64,000 nt of DNA from Paenibacillus sp. DMB5. GTDB taxonomy: Bacteria > Bacillota > Bacilli > Paenibacillales > Paenibacillaceae. The stretch covers positions 124,001 to 188,000 of the forward strand of contig NZ_LRAC01000147.1 of the NCBI RefSeq assembly GCF_001517085.1, given 5' to 3'. Made by a program: the position numbers and the translations under genes. The notes beneath the pieces are model-generated. The model was not told the origin of the DNA. It searched no databases and saw only the letters and a list, made by a program, of their open reading frames with translations. Shown here piece by piece: positions 54,790-62,832 of the stretch. Numbering within the stretch: the stretch's first letter is position 1; every line of letters begins with the position of its first letter.

Positions 54790-56376
54790 TTATTGCGCGG
54801 CCTCCATTTTTTGCTTGTACGCATCCAATTGCTTTTGCAGCTCTGCTTTGACTTTATCGTACCCGGCCGTTTTTAGTTTTGCCCTGAATTCTTCAACCGC
54901 CTTGGCTGGATCGCTCACTTTACCGAAGTTGATCGCAGGCCCAAGTTCCCCGGCCACCTGCGAAATCGCCGTCAGCTCGCTTTCTACAGGAGACTTATCG
55001 AAGACAAATTGGCCGTAAGGATAGGGGATTTTGATCTGGTCGTATTCGGAATAAAGTGTGCCGATCTGATCCCAGACGGTGTCGCTCGGGATTTCAAATT
55101 TGTCTGTCCGGCCGCCCCAGAAATCGGAATAATAGGCATCCGAAGCTTCGTTGTAGCTTGCCGGGAGCGTTCTTTTACCGTCCTTAAGCTCGTATTGCAC
55201 ACCTTCCATACCATAATTGATCAGATGGTAAATCTCTTCGTTGTTGCGGATCAGATCGTAAGCCATCAGGGCCCGCTCCGGATTTTTGCTGTGGGCACCC
55301 AGAGAGGTTCCGCCGTGCGTGATGGACAGCTCCATCAGATTTTTGCCGCCGGTGCGGTTAAACGGAAACATCTGCAGCTCGGAGCCCGGCTGCGCTTTGT
55401 CCATTTCTACACGCAGCGTGGAAAAGGTCTGCGTATGATGCTGATCCAGGCCTGATAATCCGGCTTTAAGCGCTACGCGGTTGTCGTTTTTGTTGTTGAG
55501 CGCGTCCTCGCGCCAGAAGCCTTTGTCCGCCCATTCTTTCATCAGCGTTGCATAGTTCAGGAACACGTCGCTGAAGATCGGCTCGGCTACGGTATATTTC
55601 TCATCGTTGGATACCGCCGTGAATACCGGCATGTACCCCGTGGAGATCGGAAGATCCAGATTATCGGTGTAGGATTGGACGTAGCCGCCCCATGTCATCG
55701 CTCCGGAAGCCATATCCCACGGAATTACATCCGGCTGGTTGTCTTTTACATATTGGAGATATTGGCCGATTTCCTCCCAGTTCTTGATCGGCTCGGTAAG
55801 TCCGGCTTCCTTGGCCCAGTCACCGCGGTAGAAGAATCCGTGATTGACCCATTGTGTGTAATCGTTCTCGGGAATCAGCACGATTTTGCCGTTATACCGG
55901 CTTTCGTTCCAGTCCTCCTCCGGGATGGAACTCCAGGTCTCCGGCGCATATTTCGGCAGCAGCTCATCGAGGTTCATGAAGGCCCCGCGCTGGGCATTGG
56001 CCCACGTATCGAGCCAATCCGTACCGATCGTAATCAGATCGACCGGTTCCCCTGAAGCAAGCAGCAGATTGTATTTGGTTTGCCAGTCAGCCCATTCGAC
56101 CCATTTCCATTCCAGCTCGGCATTGATTTTTTCCTTCATGATTTCATTGACTTTAGCCAGCACCTTCTCGAATTGACCGTTCTTCGGTTTGTCGCCCAGT
56201 ACCACATAACTGATCTTAACAAACTTGGATGTATCGGGCGCCGAGCTGTCTTCGCTTCCGCTATCTTTATTCGTGGAAGCTCCGGTGTTCGCCGCATTGT
56301 TTCCGCCGCCGCAGGCAGCCAGCGTAAACAGCAAGAGGAACGTCAACAAAATGCTTGATGCTTTTTTGATCCCCAT
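54790..56376 (-). CDS. ABC sugar importer lipoprotein (extracellular solute-binding protein)
   Basis: About 528 residues. Lipoprotein signal LLTFLLLFTLAACGGG and an Asn/Ser/Asp linker are followed by a long LplA/YtcQ-type binding domain (ISYVVLGDKPKNGQFEKVL). ATG 56376 is preferred over the ORF start at 56439 because GGGAGG lies ten bases before it and the earlier part is not signal-like. Last gene of permease-permease-binding protein, same order as in the galactan locus, to which it is a close paralogue in layout. Confidence 0.9.
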   Translation of the reverse strand: MGIKKASSILLTFLLLFTLAACGGGNNAANTGASTNKDSGSEDSSAPDTSKFVKISYVVLGDKPKNGQFEKVLAKVNEIMKEKINAELEWKWVEWADWQTKYNLLLASGEPVDLITIGTDWLDTWANAQRGAFMNLDELLPKYAPETWSSIPEEDWNESRYNGKIVLIPENDYTQWVNHGFFYRGDWAKEAGLTEPIKNWEEIGQYLQYVKDNQPDVIPWDMASGAMTWGGYVQSYTDNLDLPISTGYMPVFTAVSNDEKYTVAEPIFSDVFLNYATLMKEWADKGFWREDALNNKNDNRVALKAGLSGLDQHHTQTFSTLRVEMDKAQPGSELQMFPFNRTGGKNLMELSITHGGTSLGAHSKNPERALMAYDLIRNNEEIYHLINYGMEGVQYELKDGKRTLPASYNEASDAYYSDFWGGRTDKFEIPSDTVWDQIGTLYSEYDQIKIPYPYGQFVFDKSPVESELTAISQVAGELGPAINFGKVSDPAKAVEEFRAKLKTAGYDKVKAELQKQLDAYKQKMEAAQ

Positions 56377-56474
56377 CCTTATACAACCTCCCTGTTTTTT
56401 GGTCTGTTCTATGTGAGAAGGCCTGTTTGGCCTTGGCACAACGTTTTACCGTTTTCCATAAATCCCTTGATAGC

Positions 56475-57386
56475 TTAGCCCTTGACGGCCCCTACGGTAA
56501 TTCCTTTGATGAAGTAGCGCTGCACGAACGGATAAAATAAAATGACCGGCCCCGTGGCCACCACCGCCGTAGCCATCTTCATCGATTCGAGCGGTACATC
56601 GCGTAGCTGTACATTGGATGATGCAGCTGAGTTGCGGACAAAGTCCGCACTTGTAATTACGTTATACAAAAAGAGCTGCAGCGGCCGGTACTTCATATCC
56701 GCCGATAGGAACAGCATGGAATTATACCATTCGTTCCAGTAACCAAGGGCGATGAACAGCCCGATCGTAGCCAGTGCGGGCGTTGTCATCGGCAGAATCA
56801 GCCTGAGGAAAATCGTGAAATCGCCTGCACCATCGATTTTCGCTGATTCGGTAATCGCGTGTGGAATGGAACGGACAAAACTCTTCATCATTATGATCAG
56901 AAACGGGCTAAGCAGCCCGGGGAGCAGCACGGCCAGATAGTTGTCCTTCAAATGCAGGTACTGGGTAATCAGCAGGTAGAACGGAACGAGTCCGCCGGAG
57001 AATAGCGTGGTGAAGTAAATGAAGAAAGAGATTTTATTGCGGTACAGGAAGTCCGGCCGCTGCAGCGCATATCCCGTCATGGCGACCAGCAGTAGGCCTA
57101 CCGTCGTTCCCACCAGCGTGATGACGATTGTCACCACATACGATCCGATAATCAGCTCGGGATTTTCAAACACGATTTTATAGGCGAAGGTGCTGAATTC
57201 TTTGGGCCAGAAGTTAAAGCCATAATGCTTGATGGCCGACTCGGAGGTAAAGGAGGTACCGAGCACCAGCAGGAACGGCAGCAGGCAGCAAAGTGCGAAG
57301 AAGCCGATAAACAGATATCCGATCCACCGGACGACCACTCCGCTTGTGTCCGTTGTTTTGCGTGCGCTTTCAAAAGTTTCATTCAT
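56475..57386 (-). CDS. Carbohydrate ABC transporter permease (YtcP/LplC type)
   Basis: 303 residues, about six helices, EAA loop ITESAKIDGAGDFTIFLR, end TVGAVKG. The start has AGGAGG upstream at a normal distance. Nearly the same motif content as the galactan-locus permease at 3835-4761, so the two importers probably arose by duplication within this region or group. Confidence 0.92.
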   Translation of the reverse strand: MNETFESARKTTDTSGVVVRWIGYLFIGFFALCCLLPFLLVLGTSFTSESAIKHYGFNFWPKEFSTFAYKIVFENPELIIGSYVVTIVITLVGTTVGLLLVAMTGYALQRPDFLYRNKISFFIYFTTLFSGGLVPFYLLITQYLHLKDNYLAVLLPGLLSPFLIIMMKSFVRSIPHAITESAKIDGAGDFTIFLRLILPMTTPALATIGLFIALGYWNEWYNSMLFLSADMKYRPLQLFLYNVITSADFVRNSAASSNVQLRDVPLESMKMATAVVATGPVILFYPFVQRYFIKGITVGAVKG

Positions 57387-57398
57387 GCAGAAGGCCTC

Positions 57399-58367
57399 CT
57401 AGAAAAGGGAATTGTCAGGCGACAGCTTCTTGACCAGCCAGTTGGCGGTCAGGACAACGAAGAAACCAAACAGGGACTGGTACAGGCTGACCGCACTGCC
57501 CATTGAAAAGTTGAAGTTTGTCATCAGCGAGCGGAAAACATAAGTTTCGATAATATCCGTGGATGCGTACAATGCCGTGTTGTTGGCTCCCACCAGGTTG
57601 AAGAACAAACCGAAGTTCCCCTTAAGAATGCCGCCGAGCGAGAACAGCAGCAGGATGATGAAGGTTGGTTTCAGCCAAGGGAGCACGATATGGCGGATAC
57701 GCTGGAAGGCATTGGCCCCGTCAATTTCAGCCGCTTCCACGATCTCGCTGTCCAGCCCCATAATGGCGGCAAAATAAACGATCGAGCCGTAACCGGTACT
57801 CTGCCACAAAAAAGTGATGACGATAATAAACGGCCAGGCTCCCGGACTGGAATAGGCTTTTACAGGATCTAGTCCCAGGTAGGTCAACACCGAGTTCAGC
57901 AGGCCATAATCATAGCTAAGGATATTGTAGGCAATGAGACCGATCAGAACGGCGGACACGAAATACGGCAGAAACATCATGGTCTGGGATACTTTCTTGA
58001 ACCATTTCGACCGCATTTCATTCAGCAGCACGGCGACCACAATTTGCAGGATGTTACCAAGGAGAATAAAGGCGATGTTGTAGACGATGGTGTTAAAGGT
58101 AAGGCGCCAAAGGTCGCCCGTTATAACGAGGAAGCGGAAGTTTTCCAGCCCGGCAAACGCACTCCCAAAGATACCGTCGGAGTAGTTGTACTTGATAAAC
58201 GCAAGATATAGGCCAGGCATGGGCAGGTAGGAAAAGATGATGAAGAACACTATGGCGGGACAGCACATCAGCAGCAACGTCTTGTTGTTCATAAAACGCT
58301 TCCAACGGCCTTTTTTGGCTTTTGCCTGCTTTTTAGCCGTTAATCTGGTCTGCGATACAGTGGACAT
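57399..58367 (-). CDS. Carbohydrate ABC transporter permease (LplB/YteP type)
   Basis: About 322 residues with a basic N-terminus (TAKKQAKAKKGRWKRFM), the helix block LLMCCPAIVFFIIFSYLPM and EAA loop VEAAEIDGANAFQRI. ATG 58367 is preferred because AAGGAGG lies six bases upstream. First gene of the importer operon, whose upstream region carries two LacI-type operators. Confidence 0.91.
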   Translation of the reverse strand: MSTVSQTRLTAKKQAKAKKGRWKRFMNNKTLLLMCCPAIVFFIIFSYLPMPGLYLAFIKYNYSDGIFGSAFAGLENFRFLVITGDLWRLTFNTIVYNIAFILLGNILQIVVAVLLNEMRSKWFKKVSQTMMFLPYFVSAVLIGLIAYNILSYDYGLLNSVLTYLGLDPVKAYSSPGAWPFIIVITFLWQSTGYGSIVYFAAIMGLDSEIVEAAEIDGANAFQRIRHIVLPWLKPTFIILLLFSLGGILKGNFGLFFNLVGANNTALYASTDIIETYVFRSLMTNFNFSMGSAVSLYQSLFGFFVVLTANWLVKKLSPDNSLF

Positions 58368-58414
58368 AAGACCCCTCCTTAGTTCAGTCAACAGCAGTAT
58401 TCAGTTGTAACTTT

Positions 58415-58430
58415 ATGAAACCCATTTCAT
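58415..58430. promoter_or_regulatory. LacI-type operator, copy 1 (importer side)
   Basis: ATGAAACCCATTTCAT: inverted halves ATGAAA/TTTCAT around a 4-base centre. It lies 48 bases before the permease start codon, where bound repressor would block transcription. The same 16-base palindrome (opposite orientation of the centre) occurs at 58534 and 59950. Confidence 0.75.
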
Positions 58431-58533
58431 AATAAGCAAAAAAATAAACCCAGGCATTTATCATACCATCCCTTTATTTATCACTATTTTCACAAGGTTG
58501 ACTTGTTAAACGAGCAAATAACGGATCCGGTTT

Positions 58534-58549
58534 ATGAAATGGGTTTCAT
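58534..58549. promoter_or_regulatory. LacI-type operator, copy 2
   Basis: ATGAAATGGGTTTCAT, the same palindrome as copy 1 with centre to centre spacing of 119 bases. It lies upstream of the importer, between that operon and the LacI gene. Two sites at this spacing could allow looping by a LacI-family repressor (inference). Confidence 0.75.
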
Positions 58550-58659
58550 TAAAAGATAGAATGTAAGGGCTTTCTTTTTACAGAATAAGCCCATGTCATT
58601 CCAAAGTCAACCATTAATTTCAGATAATAAAAGGTGAACTTAAGCACGTTCAATACAGC

Positions 58660-59712
58660 TCATTTTAGGTGCGGCGCCGCCGTTGTTTGGCGCACTACCA
58701 GCTCAGGAACCACAGAGTGCAGCCGCGGCACCTTTTTGCCGGTAATCAGCTTATGCAGCGTTTCCGCCGTGAGACGGCCGATCTCGTTCGCCTTTAGGGA
58801 TACAGTGGTCAGCTCGGGTATGCTGTAGGACGCAAAAGGAATATCATCGTAGCCGATGATGGACAGCTCAGCGGGCACGGCAATGCCTGCCCGGTCGGCT
58901 GCCTTCAGCGCTCCGATGGCAACCAGGTCATTCATGCACACAATGGCTGTCGGACGGCTGGGTAAATTCAGCACCTTCTCGGCGAACTTGTAACCCATGT
59001 TGACGGAGAATCCGCCGTGAAGCATCCATTCTTTGCGTATCGTCAAGCCGTTATCCCTCATGGCCGTGCGGAAGCCCAGGAGACGCTGCTGGGTATTGGA
59101 CATGTGCAGAAATCCCCCAATAACGGCAATATCCCGGTGCCCAAGGTCAATCAGATGCTGAACGGCAAGCTCAGCCCCTAGCTTCTGGTCAGCCGCCACC
59201 CGGTGGAGCTTGGTGCCCGGCAGATTTCCGTTGATCATCAGCACCGGAACACGCTTAGCCGCTTCCTCCACTTCCCGCACGAGCACAGCATCCGGCTTGG
59301 ACAGATCCAGCCTGCCGCCAATCATCACAATACCATCAACCTGCTTCTCCATCAGAATCCCGAGATACTGCGATTCCCGCTCATACTGGCGGGCCGTCTC
59401 CTCATCCGAGGAGACAGTATCACAAAGAAAACAGGTGTAGCCCATTTTACGCGCTTCCCGGTCAAAGCCGGCCAGAATCTCGGGAAAGAACGGGTTGGTA
59501 ATATCCGGTAGGATGAACCCGATCATTCCGGTTTCTTTGCGGATCAGGCTTCTCGCAAGCGCATTAGGCTGAAACTGATGCTTGTCGATCAAAGCCGTGA
59601 TTCTATCCCTCGTTTCTTTCTTGACGGGAGCGGTGTTGTTGAGTACTCTGGACACGGTGGCAACCGAGACATTGGCTTCCTTGGCGATATCATATACTGT
59701 AACAGGCTTCAT
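58660..59712 (-). CDS. LacI-family transcriptional regulator
   Basis: About 350 residues. The N-terminal helix-turn-helix with hinge (TVYDIAKEANVSVATVSRVL, residues about 4-24) is followed by a periplasmic-binding-protein-like ligand domain (GFILPDITNPFFPEILAGF, SIIGYDDIPFASY). ATG 59712 is chosen, with AGGAGAGAGG seven bases upstream. It lies directly upstream of the importer operon, and three copies of one palindromic operator in the flanking DNA mark it as the local repressor, including of itself. The inducer is probably an imported oligosaccharide or monosaccharide. Confidence 0.92.
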   Translation of the reverse strand: MKPVTVYDIAKEANVSVATVSRVLNNTAPVKKETRDRITALIDKHQFQPNALARSLIRKETGMIGFILPDITNPFFPEILAGFDREARKMGYTCFLCDTVSSDEETARQYERESQYLGILMEKQVDGIVMIGGRLDLSKPDAVLVREVEEAAKRVPVLMINGNLPGTKLHRVAADQKLGAELAVQHLIDLGHRDIAVIGGFLHMSNTQQRLLGFRTAMRDNGLTIRKEWMLHGGFSVNMGYKFAEKVLNLPSRPTAIVCMNDLVAIGALKAADRAGIAVPAELSIIGYDDIPFASYSIPELTTVSLKANEIGRLTAETLHKLITGKKVPRLHSVVPELVVRQTTAAPHLK

Positions 59713-59872
59713 TCGGTTACCTCTCTCCTGCACAACGGCATAACTGCTTTATTCTTCATCTTAGCGTTAAGGCCGGCCTTTGTAAAACGGCAAATCACTG
59801 TCTGCTCCTGTACGGCGCTCCCCTTCTGTTTCCGGCGTTACCCGGTCAGGAAAGCAATCTCTGGCAAAGACA

Positions 59873-59887
59873 AGTAAACGCTTTCAA
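59873..59887 (-). promoter_or_regulatory. CcpA-binding (cre) site upstream of the LacI gene
   Basis: On the minus strand TTGAAAGCGTTTACT matches all 15 positions of the cre consensus WTGNAANCGNWNNCW. It lies about 160 bases before the LacI start codon and 63 bases from operator copy 3, so catabolite control of this regulator is likely. The promoter itself was not identified. Confidence 0.65.
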
Positions 59888-59949
59888 GTATTGGTGTGGA
59901 ATAATGCAAATGCACCTCCCAGGGTATACCCGATAATAAACCCCATTCC

Positions 59950-59965
59950 ATGAAATGGGTTTCAT
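59950..59965. promoter_or_regulatory. LacI-type operator, copy 3 (regulator side)
   Basis: ATGAAATGGGTTTCAT, identical to copy 2. It lies about 240 bases upstream of the LacI start codon, fitting autoregulation. A 67-codon open frame starts inside it on the plus strand, but that frame has no ribosome binding site and is not annotated as a gene. Confidence 0.7.
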
Positions 59966-60204
59966 AAAATTTATTATAGCCTTTTTAACATCATTTGGCT
60001 ATACAGGAAAATACAAAGAAGAGTACGCCGGTGTTCCGGATCAATTCAAGAACTATAAAAAAGGACCTGTTACTATCAGGCAGGGATCGCTTCATCATAG
60101 GTTTGTTTCCAATCAATTAATTATGGAATCTCAGTCCAACGAAGGCTGTTACAATTAATCTTTATTTGTAGGATAACGGAATTTATCTGCCTATAACCTC
60201 GAAA

Positions 60205-60240
60205 CGCCGCAGTTAGAACAACCAGATCTAATCTGCGGCG
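60205..60240 (-). terminator. Probable terminator after the rhamnosidase gene
   Basis: An 8-bp stem (CGCCGCAG / CTGCGGCG) extended by partial TTAGA/TCTAA pairing, 45 bases after the stop codon. The minus-strand tail is only TTTCG, so efficiency is uncertain. The rest of the 59.7-60.3 kb gap holds the operator, the cre site and no credible gene. Confidence 0.55.
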
Positions 60241-60285
60241 AAGTTAAGATATCTATAATGTTACCGAAATTGAAAACGAAAGGTC

Positions 60286-62832
60286 TCAGACTTCACAGGT
60301 GAAATCAAATTGTCCACTCTCTAGTTTGTGCTCCTCACCATTTGGCATAACAAGTGTGCATTCAGTCGACACCGGTACTTGAACATGAATAGCAAATCTG
60401 TTTTCTTCAATACTCCACTCAGAAGATGCATATCCATAAGGCGTCTTAATGCTTCCTTTTGCTGAGGTAATTCCTCCTCCTAAAACTGGTGCAATCCGGA
60501 AGGTCTTATACCCTCCGCTGGTTGGCTCAAGGCCAACCATTCGTCTGTACAACCAATCTCCCACTGCACCATTAGCGTAGTGATTGAACGAGACCATCCC
60601 TCCACCGGATTCTTCATCTGATTTGTTTCCGCTTAGATCACCTATATTCACTGTTCCATCCGGGCGGAGTGCATCCCAGCGTTCCCAGATGGTAGTTCCT
60701 CCGGCTTTAACCTCATACAGCCAGGACGGACATCCCTCCTGAAGCAGCAGCTCGTATGCTTTATCAGGATATCCATTGTCTGATAGAGCAAATAATAGAT
60801 AAGGGGTTCCTGTAAAGCCAGTGGTCAGCTTATTGCCTGCCTCACGAACAAGCCGGACAAGATTATCCGCCATAACAGCCGTCTCTTTACCTTCTGTCAT
60901 ATTGAAATGAAGTGGGAGGACGTAGGCGGTCTGAAATTCTTTTTTTAAATTACCTTTACCATCAGTAAAGACTTTGCGATAAGCTTCAATAATTCTGGAT
61001 CTTAGTTTCCGGTAATAAACGGCATCCTCTTCATAGCCAAGCAAGTCAGCAATTTGGGCAGCCAAACCGCAAGAGTTGGCAAAATAAGCTGTACCGACCC
61101 ACTTGCCCTTCTTGAGCCACTGTCTGGCTGTTTCATCAGGTGCGCACCAGTCTCCGAAATGAAACGGGAAACGCCAGACGTGACGGCTGTTAGGTGTAAA
61201 CGAAAAAAGTTCAGACCACCACTTGGCCGCTTTCAAAAATTTCTTGATCGTTGGATATTGCCGCTCCAAAAGCCGCTTGTCGCCGCGGGCAAGGTATTCC
61301 GCCCAAGGTACAAGAATGCAGCTGTCTCCCCAAGCCGAAGTGGCCATCTTTGGCCAATGGTCGCCTGCGCGGGGAACAACCATAGGAAGGCCGCCTCCCG
61401 GTGCTTGCTCCGCCCGCATATCTGCCAGCCATTTGTCCAGAAAGCGGCTTAGATCAAAATTGTAGCAGGCAGTCCGAGCGAATACAGCAATATCACCGGT
61501 CCACCCCTGACGTTCATCACGCTGCGGGCAGTCTGTAGGAATATCAACAAAGTTAGATTTGCCGCCCCAACGAATATTGCTGTGTAATTGATTAATTAAT
61601 TCATTAGAGCATTCGAATTCACTTATTTCTTCAAAATCGGAATGAAGCACCAGCGCTGACAATTCCAAATCTTCGGCATTGATACCTCTTACACCTACAT
61701 AACGGAATCCCATATAGGTTAGACGTGGAGAGTACGTTTGTGGACCCTCTTTGCAAATATAGGTTGCTGTTGCTTTCGCGGTACGTAGCGATTTAACGAA
61801 CAACTCCCCGTCAACAAGAACCTCAGCGTGGCGAAAGATTACTTCCTGATGATGCTTACCGAGCAGTTTTGCCGAAATGACTCCGGCGAAATTCTGACCG
61901 AAATCATAGATCATTTCACCGCTCGGTGAATGAGTACAGGAAATCGGCTTCAGTACTTCCTGAACACGGACCGCCTCTCCATACTGTGCCGACAAGTGAG
62001 GATTCTTGCGTGGAGCTGTCAAGGTTGCCTGTTTCCATACTATCCGTTCCAAATCTACAGTGGCATCATAAGTCTCTCCGTCATACCATTCGGCCATGCG
62101 GTAGTTACCCTCTTCTGAGACTTGCCAGGATTCATCTGTAAAAACTACATCATACGATCCGTCGGTATACTCAAGATACAATTCGCATAGAAACGCTTGC
62201 CGGTCGGCACTGATCTTGTTCTTCCGGACGTAATTGAAAGATCCGGCTGCCCAACCACCTGCAACGACAGCGATTAACATATTATCATTCCCGAGTGAAC
62301 CGCTAACGTCATAAGTTTGATACTGTATTTGATGATCATAAGAGGTGAAGCCTGGAGCAAAGTAGTCTCTCCCCACCTTGCTGCCATTCAACATCAGTTC
62401 GTAGACACCTAGTGCCGTAGCATTAATCCATGCACGACGCACAGGCTTGCTTATTGTGAATGCACGCTTGAAGGTCATTGGAACAGGTGAAACCTTTTTT
62501 GGAAAATCATAACCTCCATCTGTAATCCATTTCCCCTGCCAAAGAACTCCCAACCGTCCCGTTTCAAAAGATGTCTCTGCATCAGCGGTTTGTCCGCTTG
62601 TACCTGTTGCAGTGACATGAACGCTATACGTAGTAAAGGGCTTCAGTTCTCCGCTGTATAAATTATTGATTTGATCCGTGGTTTCATATTTCCAGTCCCC
62701 TATGGTTATCACTGCGCTTAACAAGCGTTCACCTTTCACATCCGAATCGAGCGCAAATGAAATATTAGGACTTCTATCCGTGATACAGCCTTGTTCCATA
62801 TTTTCTATTTTTAATTTGTTTATTTTAAGCAT
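60286..62832 (-). CDS. GH78 alpha-L-rhamnosidase
   Basis: 848 residues, no signal peptide, cytoplasmic. Domain order fits GH78: N-terminal fibronectin-like segment (LLSAVITIGDWKYET), beta-sandwich domains (AWINATALGVYELMLNGSK), a catalytic (alpha/alpha)6 barrel with general-acid Glu region TDCPQRDERQGWTGD and a second acidic motif TIWERWDA, and a C-terminal beta domain. It removes terminal rhamnose from rhamnogalacturonan fragments or plant glycosides. The start ATG overlaps the end of the symporter gene by 8 bases, so import and hydrolysis are coupled. Confidence 0.93.
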   Translation of the reverse strand: MLKINKLKIENMEQGCITDRSPNISFALDSDVKGERLLSAVITIGDWKYETTDQINNLYSGELKPFTTYSVHVTATGTSGQTADAETSFETGRLGVLWQGKWITDGGYDFPKKVSPVPMTFKRAFTISKPVRRAWINATALGVYELMLNGSKVGRDYFAPGFTSYDHQIQYQTYDVSGSLGNDNMLIAVVAGGWAAGSFNYVRKNKISADRQAFLCELYLEYTDGSYDVVFTDESWQVSEEGNYRMAEWYDGETYDATVDLERIVWKQATLTAPRKNPHLSAQYGEAVRVQEVLKPISCTHSPSGEMIYDFGQNFAGVISAKLLGKHHQEVIFRHAEVLVDGELFVKSLRTAKATATYICKEGPQTYSPRLTYMGFRYVGVRGINAEDLELSALVLHSDFEEISEFECSNELINQLHSNIRWGGKSNFVDIPTDCPQRDERQGWTGDIAVFARTACYNFDLSRFLDKWLADMRAEQAPGGGLPMVVPRAGDHWPKMATSAWGDSCILVPWAEYLARGDKRLLERQYPTIKKFLKAAKWWSELFSFTPNSRHVWRFPFHFGDWCAPDETARQWLKKGKWVGTAYFANSCGLAAQIADLLGYEEDAVYYRKLRSRIIEAYRKVFTDGKGNLKKEFQTAYVLPLHFNMTEGKETAVMADNLVRLVREAGNKLTTGFTGTPYLLFALSDNGYPDKAYELLLQEGCPSWLYEVKAGGTTIWERWDALRPDGTVNIGDLSGNKSDEESGGGMVSFNHYANGAVGDWLYRRMVGLEPTSGGYKTFRIAPVLGGGITSAKGSIKTPYGYASSEWSIEENRFAIHVQVPVSTECTLVMPNGEEHKLESGQFDFTCEV

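Noticed and set aside
59800..59910. 25-codon minus-strand frame with GGGAGG next to a GTG
   Set aside because: No spacing between the ribosome binding site and the GTG, and the frame covers the cre site; more likely promoter DNA.
59955..60158. 67-codon plus-strand frame with a hydrophobic start
   Set aside because: The ATG lies inside a LacI-type operator, no ribosome binding site precedes it, and the peptide shows no recognisable pattern.
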